Below, piece by piece: positions 1-6,619 of a stretch of DNA of 10,142 bases; the stretch's first letter is position 1, and each line of letters opens with the position of its first letter. The notes under the pieces were generated by a model. It made no database searches and was not told the origin of the DNA. It was given only the letters and a program-made list of their open reading frames with translations. The translations under genes and the position numbers were made by a program. Source of the stretch: Acidobacteriaceae bacterium. GTDB taxonomy: Bacteria > Acidobacteriota > Terriglobia > Terriglobales > Acidobacteriaceae. The stretch spans positions 1 to 10,142 of the forward strand of contig PLYW01000257.1 of NCBI GenBank assembly GCA_003151875.1. The letters run 5' to 3'.

Positions 1-192
1 GGCGATGTGATCGTCGAGGTCACGATTGACGCGCAAGGAAACGTGGTCCAAACCAAGCTGCTGCAAGGCATCGGTTACGGCATTGAGCAAAAAGTGCTTT
101 CCGTGTTGCCACGCTGGCACTTTCGGCCGGCCTCGAGAGATGGCGTGACCATCGCCTCGCAACACATCGTGTACTTCCACTATCCGAGCTAG
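1..192 (+). CDS. TonB C-terminal domain protein, 3' end only
   Basis: The frame is open from base 1 and ends with TAG at 190-192, so only the last 63 residues of the gene are present. The fragment begins GDVIVEVTIDAQGNV and continues through a GYGIEQKVLSVLPRWHFRPA segment to a hydrophobic end at YFHYPS. This is the usual pattern of a TonB C-terminal domain: a beta strand, a helix, then W-x-F-x-P-A and a final strand. In that family the domain sits in the periplasm and passes inner-membrane energy to outer-membrane transporters; many acidobacterial relatives are orphan TonB proteins without a known receptor. The N-terminal anchor and the rest of the gene lie before the window, so the architecture cannot be judged. 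The family call is good; the partner is unknown. Confidence 0.8.
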   Translation, partial: GDVIVEVTIDAQGNVVQTKLLQGIGYGIEQKVLSVLPRWHFRPASRDGVTIASQHIVYFHYPS

Positions 193-229
193 GGGTCCGC
201 TTCTGGCTCCCCGCCGTGGGCGGCACCTT

Positions 230-245
230 TGTGACAGAGATCACA
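230..245. promoter_or_regulatory. CRP/FNR-family operator-like palindrome
   Basis: The bases TGTGA, then six bases CAGAGA, then TCACA make a perfect match to the TGTGA-N6-TCACA half-site layout bound by CRP-type regulators. Its centre (237.5) lies 61 to 62 bases before the start point predicted from the TATACT box at 288-293, the spacing of a class I activator site in the CRP model. The match is direct. Binding by an actual CRP/FNR-family protein and control of the heme operon are inference, and no regulator gene is in the window. Confidence 0.5.
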
Positions 246-287
246 CGCGGACGTGATAACTATACTGCTCCCTCTACGCCATCCCGT

Positions 288-293
288 TATACT
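288..293 (+). promoter_or_regulatory. Candidate -10 box of the ccsA-hemA-hemC operon
   Basis: TATACT at 288-293 matches five of six bases of the sigma-70 -10 consensus. A start point near 299 would leave a leader of about 40 bases before the first gene. No good -35 box lies 16 to 18 bases upstream, which fits a promoter that depends on an activator at 230-245. A second TATACT at 261-266 is an alternative, but its -35 region would overlap the palindrome. The start point is a guess from spacing. Confidence 0.35.
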
Positions 294-341
294 TATCAAT
301 AGAAGAAAGAATCGAGCCTAAGCATTACAATCGTGGGGTTT

Positions 342-1154
342 ATGCCGTTAATCTGGCTCCGAGTCGCGGTGGTTTGTTATGGCGTGGGGCTGCTCTATTC
401 GCTGCTCCTGCTCAGCAAGCGAGGCAACCTTCTGGCCAAGGTGGTGGAGCCGGCCGTGGGGCTGGGGCTGATCTTCCACTTCGTTTCTCTGGTCGAGTCC
501 ACCGTCCTGATCGGTCATCTTTCGCTGGCTTCGATCCACTACTCGGAATCCATCCTGGCGTTCCTGGCCATGGTGGTGTTCTTCGTGTTCTTCGTGGGCT
601 ATCGCACCGTCTCGCCGGGCGTCGTGATCTTCCCCATCGTTTTCATTTTGACCTTCGCCTCGGCCATCGGACAGAAGCCGGTCACGTTGAGCTCGCCGCT
701 GCTGCGCAGTGGTTGGATCTTCGTGCACGTGGTGCTCATTTTCACCGGCTACGCCGGGCTGTTCCTCAGCTTTGGCGCCAGCCTGCTTTACCTGGTGGAA
801 GAGCGGGCGTTGAAGTCCAAGCGCTCGGCTGCGCTGCTCACCTGGCTGCCTCCGTTACAGACCATTGACGAAATCGGCTATCGGTCGCTGCTCTTCGGTT
901 TCCCGTTTATGACGCTGGGGCTAATTGCGGGTTCCGTGCTGGCCATTGACAAGTATGGGCCGCTGTTCTTTTACGATCCGAAGATCTTGTTGTCGTTCAC
1001 CATGTGGGCGGTGTACATGCTGCTGCTGTACACCCGCTGGAGTTCCGGATGGCGCGGCCGCCGCGCGGCGTTTCTGGCGACCTTTGCCTTCATCGTCGCC
1101 TTAGGCGCGTGGGCGGCGAATAGTTTCAGCCGTACGCACAGGTTTCTGTCATGA
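342..1154 (+). CDS. ccsA: CcsA/HemX-like integral membrane protein
   Basis: This protein of about 270 residues has some eight hydrophobic segments and belongs to the cytochrome c assembly (CcsA/HemX/YpjD) family. The family signature is clear in the fifth segment, an H-V-V-L-I-F-T-G-Y-A stretch (His about 129) running into L-L-Y-L-V-E-E-R-A-L-K, and in the late DPK motif (about 212-214). The tryptophan-rich WWD motif of true heme-handling CcsA is not visible: the corresponding loop reads YGPLFFYDPK. With hemA directly after it, this favours a HemX-type role; Bacillus HemX influences glutamyl-tRNA reductase levels. A cytochrome c role cannot be excluded. The stop overlaps the hemA start as ATGA (1151-1154), indicating translational coupling. 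I chose ATG 342; GTG 333 is an in-frame alternative, and neither has a well-placed Shine-Dalgarno. Confidence 0.8.
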   Translation: MPLIWLRVAVVCYGVGLLYSLLLLSKRGNLLAKVVEPAVGLGLIFHFVSLVESTVLIGHLSLASIHYSESILAFLAMVVFFVFFVGYRTVSPGVVIFPIVFILTFASAIGQKPVTLSSPLLRSGWIFVHVVLIFTGYAGLFLSFGASLLYLVEERALKSKRSAALLTWLPPLQTIDEIGYRSLLFGFPFMTLGLIAGSVLAIDKYGPLFFYDPKILLSFTMWAVYMLLLYTRWSSGWRGRRAAFLATFAFIVALGAWAANSFSRTHRFLS

Positions 1155-2473
1155 ACTTCGTCGTCATCGGTGTGAACCACCAGACCGCACCGGTCGAAGT
1201 GCGCGAGCAGTTTGCCATTCCCGAGGCGCGGCTGGCGGAAGCGGTCAAGTCGCTGGCAGCCTATCCCGGCATCGAGGAGGGCATGATCGTCTCCACCTGC
1301 AACCGGGTGGAGATGTTGGCCCGCACCACCAACGGTTCCGCCGATCTGCAGGGTTTCTTGCGCCAGCTTTACGGCTTCGATCCCGAGCCCTATCGCAAGT
1401 ATTTGTACGAACATCACTCGCGCGATGCGGTGCGCCATATTTTTCGCGTGGCCTCGAGCCTGGATTCCATGATTGTGGGCGAGCCCCAAATCCTGGGACA
1501 GGTCAAGGAGGCTTACGCCACAGCGCGCGCGGTGGGCGCGGTCAACTCGCAACTCGATGCGTTGCTGACTCGTTCCTTCGCCGTCGCCAAACGCGTGCGG
1601 AACGAGACCGCGGTCGCAACCTCAGCGGTATCCATCGCGTCGGTGGCCGTGGACTTGGCCAAGAAGATTTTCGGCAATCTGCAAGGCACGAGCGTTTACC
1701 TGGTGGGCGCCGGCAAGATGTGCGAACTGGCTGCCCGCCATTTGCTGGCGCATGGCGCCACGCAGATCTACGTTGCCAACCGCACCTTCGAGCGGGCTGC
1801 GGCGCTGGCGGAAAAGTTCAACGGCACGGCGATCCCATTCGAAAGGCTTTACGAGACCGTGCCCAATGCCGACATCGTTATCAGTTCCACGGGCGCGCCC
1901 CACGCCATCTTCCGCAAGGAGCACGGCGAAAGATTCCTGAGCCAGCGCCGCAACCGTCCCATGTTCTTCATCGACATCGCGGTGCCGCGCGATATTGATC
2001 CGGAGCTGAACAAGCTGGACGGCATCTTCGTTTACGACATCGATGACCTGCAGCAGGTGGTTTCATCGCACATTGCCGATCGCAGGACCGAAGCCGACCG
2101 CGCCGAAGCCATCGTGCAGCTGGAAGTGGACAAGTTCGAGTCGCGGCTGCAAACGCTCGATGTCGTGCCTACCATCGTTTCGCTGCAGGAGCACCTGGAA
2201 ACGGTCCGCCAGGCTGAGATAGACCGCGTACGCGGCCGGCTGGGAGCGCTCACGCCCGAACAGGAACTGGCGGTGGAAGCGCTGTCACGCGGCATCATCA
2301 ACAAAATCATGCATACTCCCATTACCACTCTCAAGAGTGCGGCCCGCGAATCGTCGGAAGCCACCACCGTGGTCGATCTGGTGCGTAAGCTCTTCGGCCT
2401 GCGCGATCCCAGAAAAGCCGCCGACGAAGATGCCACCACAGTGAGCGCTGGAAAACCGGGAGCGCGAAACTGA
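1151..2473 (+). CDS. hemA: Glutamyl-tRNA reductase (HemA)
   Basis: HemA reduces glutamyl-tRNA(Glu) with NADPH to glutamate-1-semialdehyde, the first committed step of C5-pathway heme synthesis, in the cytoplasm. The 440-residue length is normal. The N-terminal catalytic domain starts VVIGVNHQTAPVEVRE and carries the nucleophile Cys50 in STCNRVE. The S-L-D-S-M-I-V-G-E-P-Q-I-L-G-Q motif is at about 103-117. A Rossmann NADPH-binding segment VYLVGAGKM lies at about 182-190, followed by the ANRT and DIAVPRDIDP motifs. The C-terminal dimerisation helices begin near FVYDIDDLQQVV (about 293-304). The ATG overlaps the upstream stop by four bases with only a weak AGG at 1140-1142, so expression is probably coupled to the membrane gene. 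Its TGA shares one base with the hemC ATG. All key residues are intact. Confidence 0.97.
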   Translation: MNFVVIGVNHQTAPVEVREQFAIPEARLAEAVKSLAAYPGIEEGMIVSTCNRVEMLARTTNGSADLQGFLRQLYGFDPEPYRKYLYEHHSRDAVRHIFRVASSLDSMIVGEPQILGQVKEAYATARAVGAVNSQLDALLTRSFAVAKRVRNETAVATSAVSIASVAVDLAKKIFGNLQGTSVYLVGAGKMCELAARHLLAHGATQIYVANRTFERAAALAEKFNGTAIPFERLYETVPNADIVISSTGAPHAIFRKEHGERFLSQRRNRPMFFIDIAVPRDIDPELNKLDGIFVYDIDDLQQVVSSHIADRRTEADRAEAIVQLEVDKFESRLQTLDVVPTIVSLQEHLETVRQAEIDRVRGRLGALTPEQELAVEALSRGIINKIMHTPITTLKSAARESSEATTVVDLVRKLFGLRDPRKAADEDATTVSAGKPGARN

Positions 2474-3408
2474 TGGCGCTCATCCGGATTGGTTCCCGCG
2501 GATCACAACTGGCTCTCTGGCAGGCCAATCACATCTCGGCGTTGCTGCGCGAGCGCGGCCACCAGATCGAGCTCGAGATCATCAAGACCACCGGCGACAA
2601 AATCACCGACGTGGCCCTCGCCCAGGTCGGTACCAAGGGCATGTTCACCAAGGAGATCGAAGAGGCGCTGGCCGAAGGCCGGGTTGATGTCGCGGTGCAT
2701 AGCCTTAAGGACTTGCCTACCCGGCTGCCAGCGGGATTTGAGCTGGTCGCCATCACCAAGCGGGTCAATCCGCGCGACGTGTTTCTGTCGGTCAAGTACG
2801 ACAGCGTCAAAGCGCTGCCCCATGGAGCGCGCGTGGGTACCAGTAGCCTGCGCCGCCAGGCGCAGTTGAAGGCCTCGCGGCCCGACCTGGTGATCCATCC
2901 ATTGCGGGGCAATGTTGACACGCGCATGCGCAAGCTGGAGGAAGGCGAGTACGATGCCATCATTCTGGCTGCCGCGGGACTTACACGGCTCGGCAAGACG
3001 GAACTGGTGAAGGAAGTCCTGTCGGAAGAGTTCATGTGTCCGGCGGCGGGACAGGGCGCGCTCGGCATCGAGATCCGCGAAGGCGATGTGGAGATGCGCG
3101 AACACCTCGCGTTTCTCGACGACTCGGCGGCCCATGCTGCGACGAGCTGCGAGCGCTCGTTGCTTAACAAGCTGGGCGGCGGATGTCAGGTTCCGATTGG
3201 CGCCTTCGCTGAGATGAAGGATGGCAAGTTGCAACTAACTGCGATTGTTGCGCGTCCGGACGGCACGGAAGTTCTGCGCGAGCGGCAGAGCGGCAGCGAC
3301 CCGGTTGCACTGGGCGAAAAGGTTGGCGACACGCTGCTGCGCCGGGGCGCCACCAGGATTCTTGAAGACGTGTATGGCGCAGCCGCAGCCGTGGTACAGC
3401 AGCCGTGA
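2473..3408 (+). CDS. hemC: Hydroxymethylbilane synthase (porphobilinogen deaminase, HemC)
   Basis: HemC joins four porphobilinogen molecules into the linear tetrapyrrole hydroxymethylbilane. The 311-residue protein starts with the family hallmark IRIGSRGSQLALWQA. The catalytic aspartate is Asp80 in VHSLKDLP, the substrate-binding arginines lie in GTSSLRRQAQL and LRGNVDTR, and Cys238 in GGGCQVPIG is the attachment site of the dipyrromethane cofactor. The last 15 or so residues are Ala/Val-rich and unremarkable. The ATG overlaps the hemA stop (TGATG at 2471-2475), with GGGAG at 2458-2462 as ribosome binding site. Just after the TGA a 7-base repeat array begins, so the tight operon packing ends here and hemD is reached only after 268 bases. 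Confidence 0.97.
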   Translation: MALIRIGSRGSQLALWQANHISALLRERGHQIELEIIKTTGDKITDVALAQVGTKGMFTKEIEEALAEGRVDVAVHSLKDLPTRLPAGFELVAITKRVNPRDVFLSVKYDSVKALPHGARVGTSSLRRQAQLKASRPDLVIHPLRGNVDTRMRKLEEGEYDAIILAAAGLTRLGKTELVKEVLSEEFMCPAAGQGALGIEIREGDVEMREHLAFLDDSAAHAATSCERSLLNKLGGGCQVPIGAFAEMKDGKLQLTAIVARPDGTEVLRERQSGSDPVALGEKVGDTLLRRGATRILEDVYGAAAAVVQQP

Positions 3409-3411
3409 GAC

Positions 3412-3445
3412 AGTGGCTAGTGGCTAGTGGTTAGTGGCTAGTTGG
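3412..3445 (+). repeat. 7-base tandem array after hemC (AGTGGNT family)
   Basis: Units AGTGGCT, AGTGGCT, AGTGGTT, AGTGGCT and a partial AGTTGG follow one another exactly every seven bases. The array starts three bases after the hemC TGA. In transcript orientation it matches the AGTGGAT units downstream of nth, and both arrays end in AGTT. Function is unknown. Confidence 0.9.
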
Positions 3446-3608
3446 TGCAAGCCGACATTCTCGGTGATTTCTTGGATTAGCGGCGCAGCTGCCATATTTG
3501 CTTTAGTCGTGGGCGTAAGCCTGCGGACAAGTGGAGAATTTGAGCTGAGTCCCGTGGGGACGGAAGAATTCTCACACACTCTCTGCTGCTCTGTAGAAAC
3601 AAGAATCA

Positions 3609-3674
3609 ACCACGGACATCATGGAGAAAATTCGATAGAAACTAAGAACTCCGTGTCCTCTGTGCCTCCGTGGT
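3609..3674. repeat. Inverted-repeat element with CACGGAG words before hemD
   Basis: The ends are a perfect 8-base inverted repeat: ACCACGGA at 3609-3616 and TCCGTGGT at 3667-3674. The right arm, read on the minus strand, is built from near-repeats of CACGGAG about 8 to 9 bases apart, and the left arm partly mirrors it (a second ATGGAG at 3621-3626). From memory this style of sequence recurs between genes in acidobacterial and similar genomes, but that cannot be checked here. The element ends two bases before the predicted hemD ATG. Confidence 0.55.
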
Positions 3675-3676
3675 GA

Positions 3677-4582
3677 ATGATTTTCGACGGAGTTTTGCGA
3701 CGCCGGAGTCGAAGGACCCCTACTTTGGCAAACAATCCCCGTACAAACATTTCACCGAGCGTCTTGCCCCTGGCTGGATGCCGCATTCTGGTCTCGCGCG
3801 CGAAGAAGCAGGCGGGCGCTCTTTCGTCGACGCTGCGCGAACTGGGCTGCCGGGTGATCGAGATTCCGTTTATCGAGATTCGCAAGCCCGCCTCCTACCA
3901 GCCGCTGGATTCCGCCTCGCGGAACCTTGCCACTTACGATTGGTTAATTCTCACCAGCGTGAATGGCGTTGAGGCGCTGTTCGCGCGTCTGGCAAAGAAG
4001 AAGGTCGATGCCTCAGCGCTGGCGCATCTGAAGATCGCCGCCATTGGTCCTGCAACCAGGAAGGCGATCGAGCAACATGGCCTGCGCGTGGCGGTCACGC
4101 TCAAGGAATATGTGGCTGAGTCCGTCGTCGCGTCGTTGCGGCGCAGGGTGAAAGGGAAGCGGGTGCTGCTGGTGCGAGCCAAGATCGCGCGCGACGTGAT
4201 TCCGCGCGAATTGCGCAAAGCTGGCGCCGAGGTCGATGTGGTCGAAGCCTACGAGACGGTCGCGCCCAAGTCGTCCGAGAAGCGGCTGCACGCCCTGTTG
4301 GCTAACAAAACACTAAGGCCGCACGCTATCACCTTCACCAGTTCCTCGACTGTGAAGAACTTTGTCGAATTGCTGGGATTGCGCAGCGCACGTGCCGCCC
4401 TGAAAAAGCCGGCGCGCTACCATGGCGTGCACACAGCATCCATCGGTCCCGTAACCTCGGCCACGCTGCGTGAGTTCGGATTGCCCGTGGACATCGAAGC
4501 TAAGGAATACACCATTCCCGGGCTGGTCGCGGCGATCATCAAAGAAAGAAATCGGATTCGGGGCGCGCAGCAAAAGAGCTGA
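3677..4582 (+). CDS. hemD: Uroporphyrinogen-III synthase (HemD)
   Basis: HemD closes and inverts hydroxymethylbilane to uroporphyrinogen III. The two-lobed fold is visible. The first lobe starts CRILVSRAKKQAGALSSTLR with a following PFIEI, then YDWLILTSVNGVEALF and the hinge IAAIGPATRKAI. The second lobe has KGKRVLLVRAKIARDVIPREL, VEAYETV, AITFTSSSTVKNFVE and a closing IGPVTSATLREFG. The family is sequence-diverse but these motifs are standard. The start is uncertain. ATG 3677 gives 301 residues, with an unusual 35-residue basic N-terminus and no proper ribosome site. TTG 3725 has AAGGA at 3712-3716 eight bases upstream and gives 285 residues, closer to the usual length. The TGA stop lies inside a 7-base repeat array shared with the convergent S9 gene, ten bases away. 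Confidence 0.92.
   Translation: MIFDGVLRRRSRRTPTLANNPRTNISPSVLPLAGCRILVSRAKKQAGALSSTLRELGCRVIEIPFIEIRKPASYQPLDSASRNLATYDWLILTSVNGVEALFARLAKKKVDASALAHLKIAAIGPATRKAIEQHGLRVAVTLKEYVAESVVASLRRRVKGKRVLLVRAKIARDVIPRELRKAGAEVDVVEAYETVAPKSSEKRLHALLANKTLRPHAITFTSSSTVKNFVELLGLRSARAALKKPARYHGVHTASIGPVTSATLREFGLPVDIEAKEYTIPGLVAAIIKERNRIRGAQQKS
3712..3716 (+). promoter_or_regulatory. Shine-Dalgarno supporting a TTG start of hemD at 3725
   Basis: AAGGA lies eight bases before an in-frame TTG at 3725-3727. No similar site precedes ATG 3677, whose upstream bases belong to the inverted-repeat element. This makes the shorter HemD more likely than the ATG-initiated form, though a GGAG at 3689-3692 adds noise. 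Confidence 0.4.
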
Positions 4583-4598
4583 TAGCTGACGGCTATTC
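4578..4598 (-). repeat. 7-base tandem array spanning the hemD and S9 stop codons
   Basis: On the minus strand the units are GAATAGC, CGTCAGC and TATCAGC, the same NNTCAGC family found after hemQ and dedA. The S9 peptidase stop TAG (4595-4593) is in the first unit and the hemD stop TGA (4580-4582, plus strand) is in the last. The array is short and degenerate, but it matches the hemQ array in unit and stop-codon placement. Confidence 0.7.
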
Positions 4599-6584
4599 AT
4601 AAATCGAGCACCCGCATCCCGGCGACGGCACATGTACCTTGAGGAAATCCGAAACTCGCCGATACGCATCAATCTGGTTCTCCACGCGCGCGAAGCCGTG
4701 GCCTTCGTTTTCGTAAATCTTTAGCTGCACCGACCCGCCCCGCTTCTTGACGGCATCGGCCACCTGTTGCGCCTCTTCGTGCGGACAGCGTGGATCGTTG
4801 CCGCCCGCCAGCAGCAGCAGGGGAGCCTTGATGTGGTCAACGAAGTTGATGGGCGAGCGATCTTCGTACAGCGCTTTGTTCTTCACCGGATCGCCCATGG
4901 TTGCCAGGTCGTACTCGCGCAGCAGGGGGTCTTCATTGGCGATCTCCGTGGCCCAGTTCACGAACGGCACAATGGGCACGCCCGCGGCCCACATGTCCGG
5001 GGCCTTGGTCACCGCCATCATGCTCAAGTAGCCGCCGTAGCTGCCGCCCATGACAATCAGCTTCTTAGGATCGACGAAGCCGCTTTTCTCGATCCACTGG
5101 GCCGCGTCGAGCACGTCGTGCAGCTCGCCGCCGCCGGCGTCGCCGCGGTTGGCGTCGGTGAACTCCTTGCCGTATCCCGTTGACCCGCGATAATTCGGCG
5201 CGATCACCAGATATCCCTGGTTCACGATGTACTGGACGAAGCGGTTGAACGAGTTGACCGTCTGCGCGGCCGGTCCGCCGTGGATGTACACGATCGCCGG
5301 AAACTTGCCGTTGCGCTGAATGTTGTTTGGCACATAAGCAAACGCCGAGAGCGTCCACTTGCCGTCGCGGCTGGGATAGTGCACCAGGTAAGGCTCGACC
5401 ATGTCGGCGCTGTTCAAGCCCGCCACCAGCGAGTGCGTCACCTGCTGCGACTGTTTCGACGCGATGTCATAGACCCAAGCATCGCTGGGAGCGTCGGCGC
5501 CGTTGTGGTAGTACAAAAGCTTCGACCCATCGCGGCTGTAGGGAAGGGGATTGCCGCCGAGCGAGTTCACGCCCGGCTTCAGCGGCAATGCGTCGGCTCG
5601 CCGGCTCGCCATGTCATACAGATAAATGTCGGTGTTGCCGTCAACGTTGGCTGTCCACGTCAGCGACTTGCCATCGGGCGAAAACGTTCCTGCACGGAGC
5701 CGCCATTTCCCGGCGGTCAGCCAATCAATCTTCTTGCTTGCGATGTCGAGCAGGCCGACATTGTCGTAGCCGTTGTGCGCGTTAGAAGTAATGAGGACCG
5801 TCTTGCCATCCGGCGAGATGGCATCCGCTTCGTAAGTATGTTCGTCCTCATGCCGCGTCAGATTAATGCTCTCGCCACTGGCCAGGTCGAGAACAAGGAT
5901 GTTGGAGTCCTTGCCGCTGGCGTGCGACTGCGTGTAAACCAGGAACTTACCGTCGCGCGAAAAAATAGGCTTCCCGTTGCTCAGCTCCTTGGGCGTGTTC
6001 CTGGTGAGATGGCGCACGTGGCGCGTGTCGACGTCCATCAACTCGATCTCAAAGGTTGAGCCGGTCTTGGACTTGGTGATGTAAGCAAGCTGCCGGCCGT
6101 CGGGCGACCACGTCGGATCTTCCTCCGCGCTCTCCGGAGAAGTCGTCAGGTTGACCACGTCGCCGCTCTTGGGCGACACCAGGAAGATGTCCCACTGCTC
6201 GTCGCCATCGTGGTCGGAGATGAACGCGATCCAGGTGCCGTCGGGCGACCACACCGGCTGCGACTGCCGCTGATCGCTGATGGTCAACTGCGTGGGCCAT
6301 CCCCCGCTCGCCGGCACCAGCCAGAGATTGTTGCGTCCGCTGATGTTGGAGATGAATGCGATCTGCTTGCCGTCGGGCGACCAGGTCGAGTCGCCGATGG
6401 TGCGCGTCATGTAGAGCTTCTCGATGGAGAACGTCTGCATGTCAGCCACGGTCTTGCTCTGGAGCTTGGTGGGGTCGGTGATGGCTTGCGGTGCGGTGAG
6501 CGGTTGCTGGGCAAATGCGGTCAGAGTCATAGGGAGAAGGATTGCAAGAATAGCGAGTTTCAAGTTTCGGGTTTCCAGTTTCAT
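4593..6584 (-). CDS. Secreted S9-family prolyl oligopeptidase-like serine peptidase
   Basis: The 663-residue protein has a signal peptide (hydrophobic core about 10-25, likely cleavage after AFA at 26), so it should act in the periplasm or outside the cell. Residues about 55-390 form a TolB/WD40-like beta-propeller with repeated W/F-S-P-D-G blades (for example 69-72, 113-116, 160-163, 302-305). The C-terminal alpha/beta-hydrolase domain has HGGP at 435-438, the nucleophile Ser515 in GGSYGGY, Asp597 in GGNDPRCP and His629 in NEGHGF: a complete catalytic triad. Relatives are dipeptidyl or acylaminoacyl peptidases that trim peptides; the exact specificity cannot be read. The predicted ATG lies inside a 7-base array and has no Shine-Dalgarno; an in-frame TTG at 6563-6561 would start MKLAILAILL, also a good signal peptide. 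An in-frame TAG (6596-6594) blocks longer forms. Confidence 0.93.
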   Translation of the reverse strand: MKLETRNLKLAILAILLPMTLTAFAQQPLTAPQAITDPTKLQSKTVADMQTFSIEKLYMTRTIGDSTWSPDGKQIAFISNISGRNNLWLVPASGGWPTQLTISDQRQSQPVWSPDGTWIAFISDHDGDEQWDIFLVSPKSGDVVNLTTSPESAEEDPTWSPDGRQLAYITKSKTGSTFEIELMDVDTRHVRHLTRNTPKELSNGKPIFSRDGKFLVYTQSHASGKDSNILVLDLASGESINLTRHEDEHTYEADAISPDGKTVLITSNAHNGYDNVGLLDIASKKIDWLTAGKWRLRAGTFSPDGKSLTWTANVDGNTDIYLYDMASRRADALPLKPGVNSLGGNPLPYSRDGSKLLYYHNGADAPSDAWVYDIASKQSQQVTHSLVAGLNSADMVEPYLVHYPSRDGKWTLSAFAYVPNNIQRNGKFPAIVYIHGGPAAQTVNSFNRFVQYIVNQGYLVIAPNYRGSTGYGKEFTDANRGDAGGGELHDVLDAAQWIEKSGFVDPKKLIVMGGSYGGYLSMMAVTKAPDMWAAGVPIVPFVNWATEIANEDPLLREYDLATMGDPVKNKALYEDRSPINFVDHIKAPLLLLAGGNDPRCPHEEAQQVADAVKKRGGSVQLKIYENEGHGFARVENQIDAYRRVSDFLKVHVPSPGCGCSIYE
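6557..6584 (-). repeat. 7-base tandem array overlapping the S9 peptidase start
   Basis: Four contiguous minus-strand units ATGAAAC, TGGAAAC, CCGAAAC and TTGAAAC share NNGAAAC. They encode the first nine residues of the predicted protein, and the first unit supplies its ATG. This is the only array of the window at a 5' end. Confidence 0.8.
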
Positions 6585-6619
6585 TGCTGGGTTCTATTGT
6601 AGATTGTGTCGTGGGGCCC

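Larger units (their letters stand above)
193..341. other. Regulatory spacer before the heme operon
   Basis: This 149-base stretch has no gene. It holds a small GC hairpin (211-223), a CRP/FNR-type palindrome (230-245) and two TATACT boxes (261-266 and 288-293). It is more AT-rich than the surrounding genes after about 250, as expected of a promoter region. It is the only sizeable spacer upstream of the ccsA-hemA-hemC operon, so the operon promoter should be here. Confidence 0.6.
3409..3676. other. Repeat-filled spacer between hemC and hemD
   Basis: No convincing gene is present. From left to right the spacer holds a heptamer array (3412-3445), a stretch of about 100 bases with no recognised signal, a short perfect hairpin at 3549-3561 (GTCCC, loop GTG, GGGAC), and an inverted-repeat element at 3609-3674. 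The parts look like interspersed intergenic repeats rather than a promoter, and I see no rho-independent terminator. The preceding genes overlap while hemD follows a repeat-laden gap, which suggests the operon was opened by repeat accumulation; read-through into hemD remains plausible. Confidence 0.6.

Noticed and set aside
211..223. Hairpin CCGCC-GTG-GGCGG after the TonB gene as an intrinsic terminator
   Set aside because: The stem is only five pairs and is followed by just three T bases, too weak to call a terminator.
333..335. GTG as the start of the CcsA/HemX-like gene
   Set aside because: ATG 342 is in the same frame and gives a usual membrane N-terminus; the three extra residues have no support, although GTG is not excluded.
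2503..3234. Open frames of more than 200 codons antisense to hemC
   Set aside because: hemC is certain, and the antisense products have no motif, ribosome site or sensible composition.
3412..3445. CRISPR-like repeat array
   Set aside because: The units are 7 bases long with no spacers and no cas genes nearby; it is a simple short tandem repeat.
3434..3676. An 80-codon open frame between hemC and hemD
   Set aside because: It runs through the heptamer array, a hairpin and an inverted-repeat element and has no ribosome site or family resemblance.
5280..6059. Long open frame of 259 codons on the plus strand
   Set aside because: It is antisense to the well-supported S9 peptidase and shows no recognisable domain; GC-rich coding DNA often opens such shadow frames.
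6096..6383. Three near-identical copies of a 15-base word at 6096-6110, 6237-6251 and 6369-6383
   Set aside because: They encode the repeated W-S-P-D-G turn of the propeller blades in the S9 peptidase, so they are protein repeats and not a DNA element.
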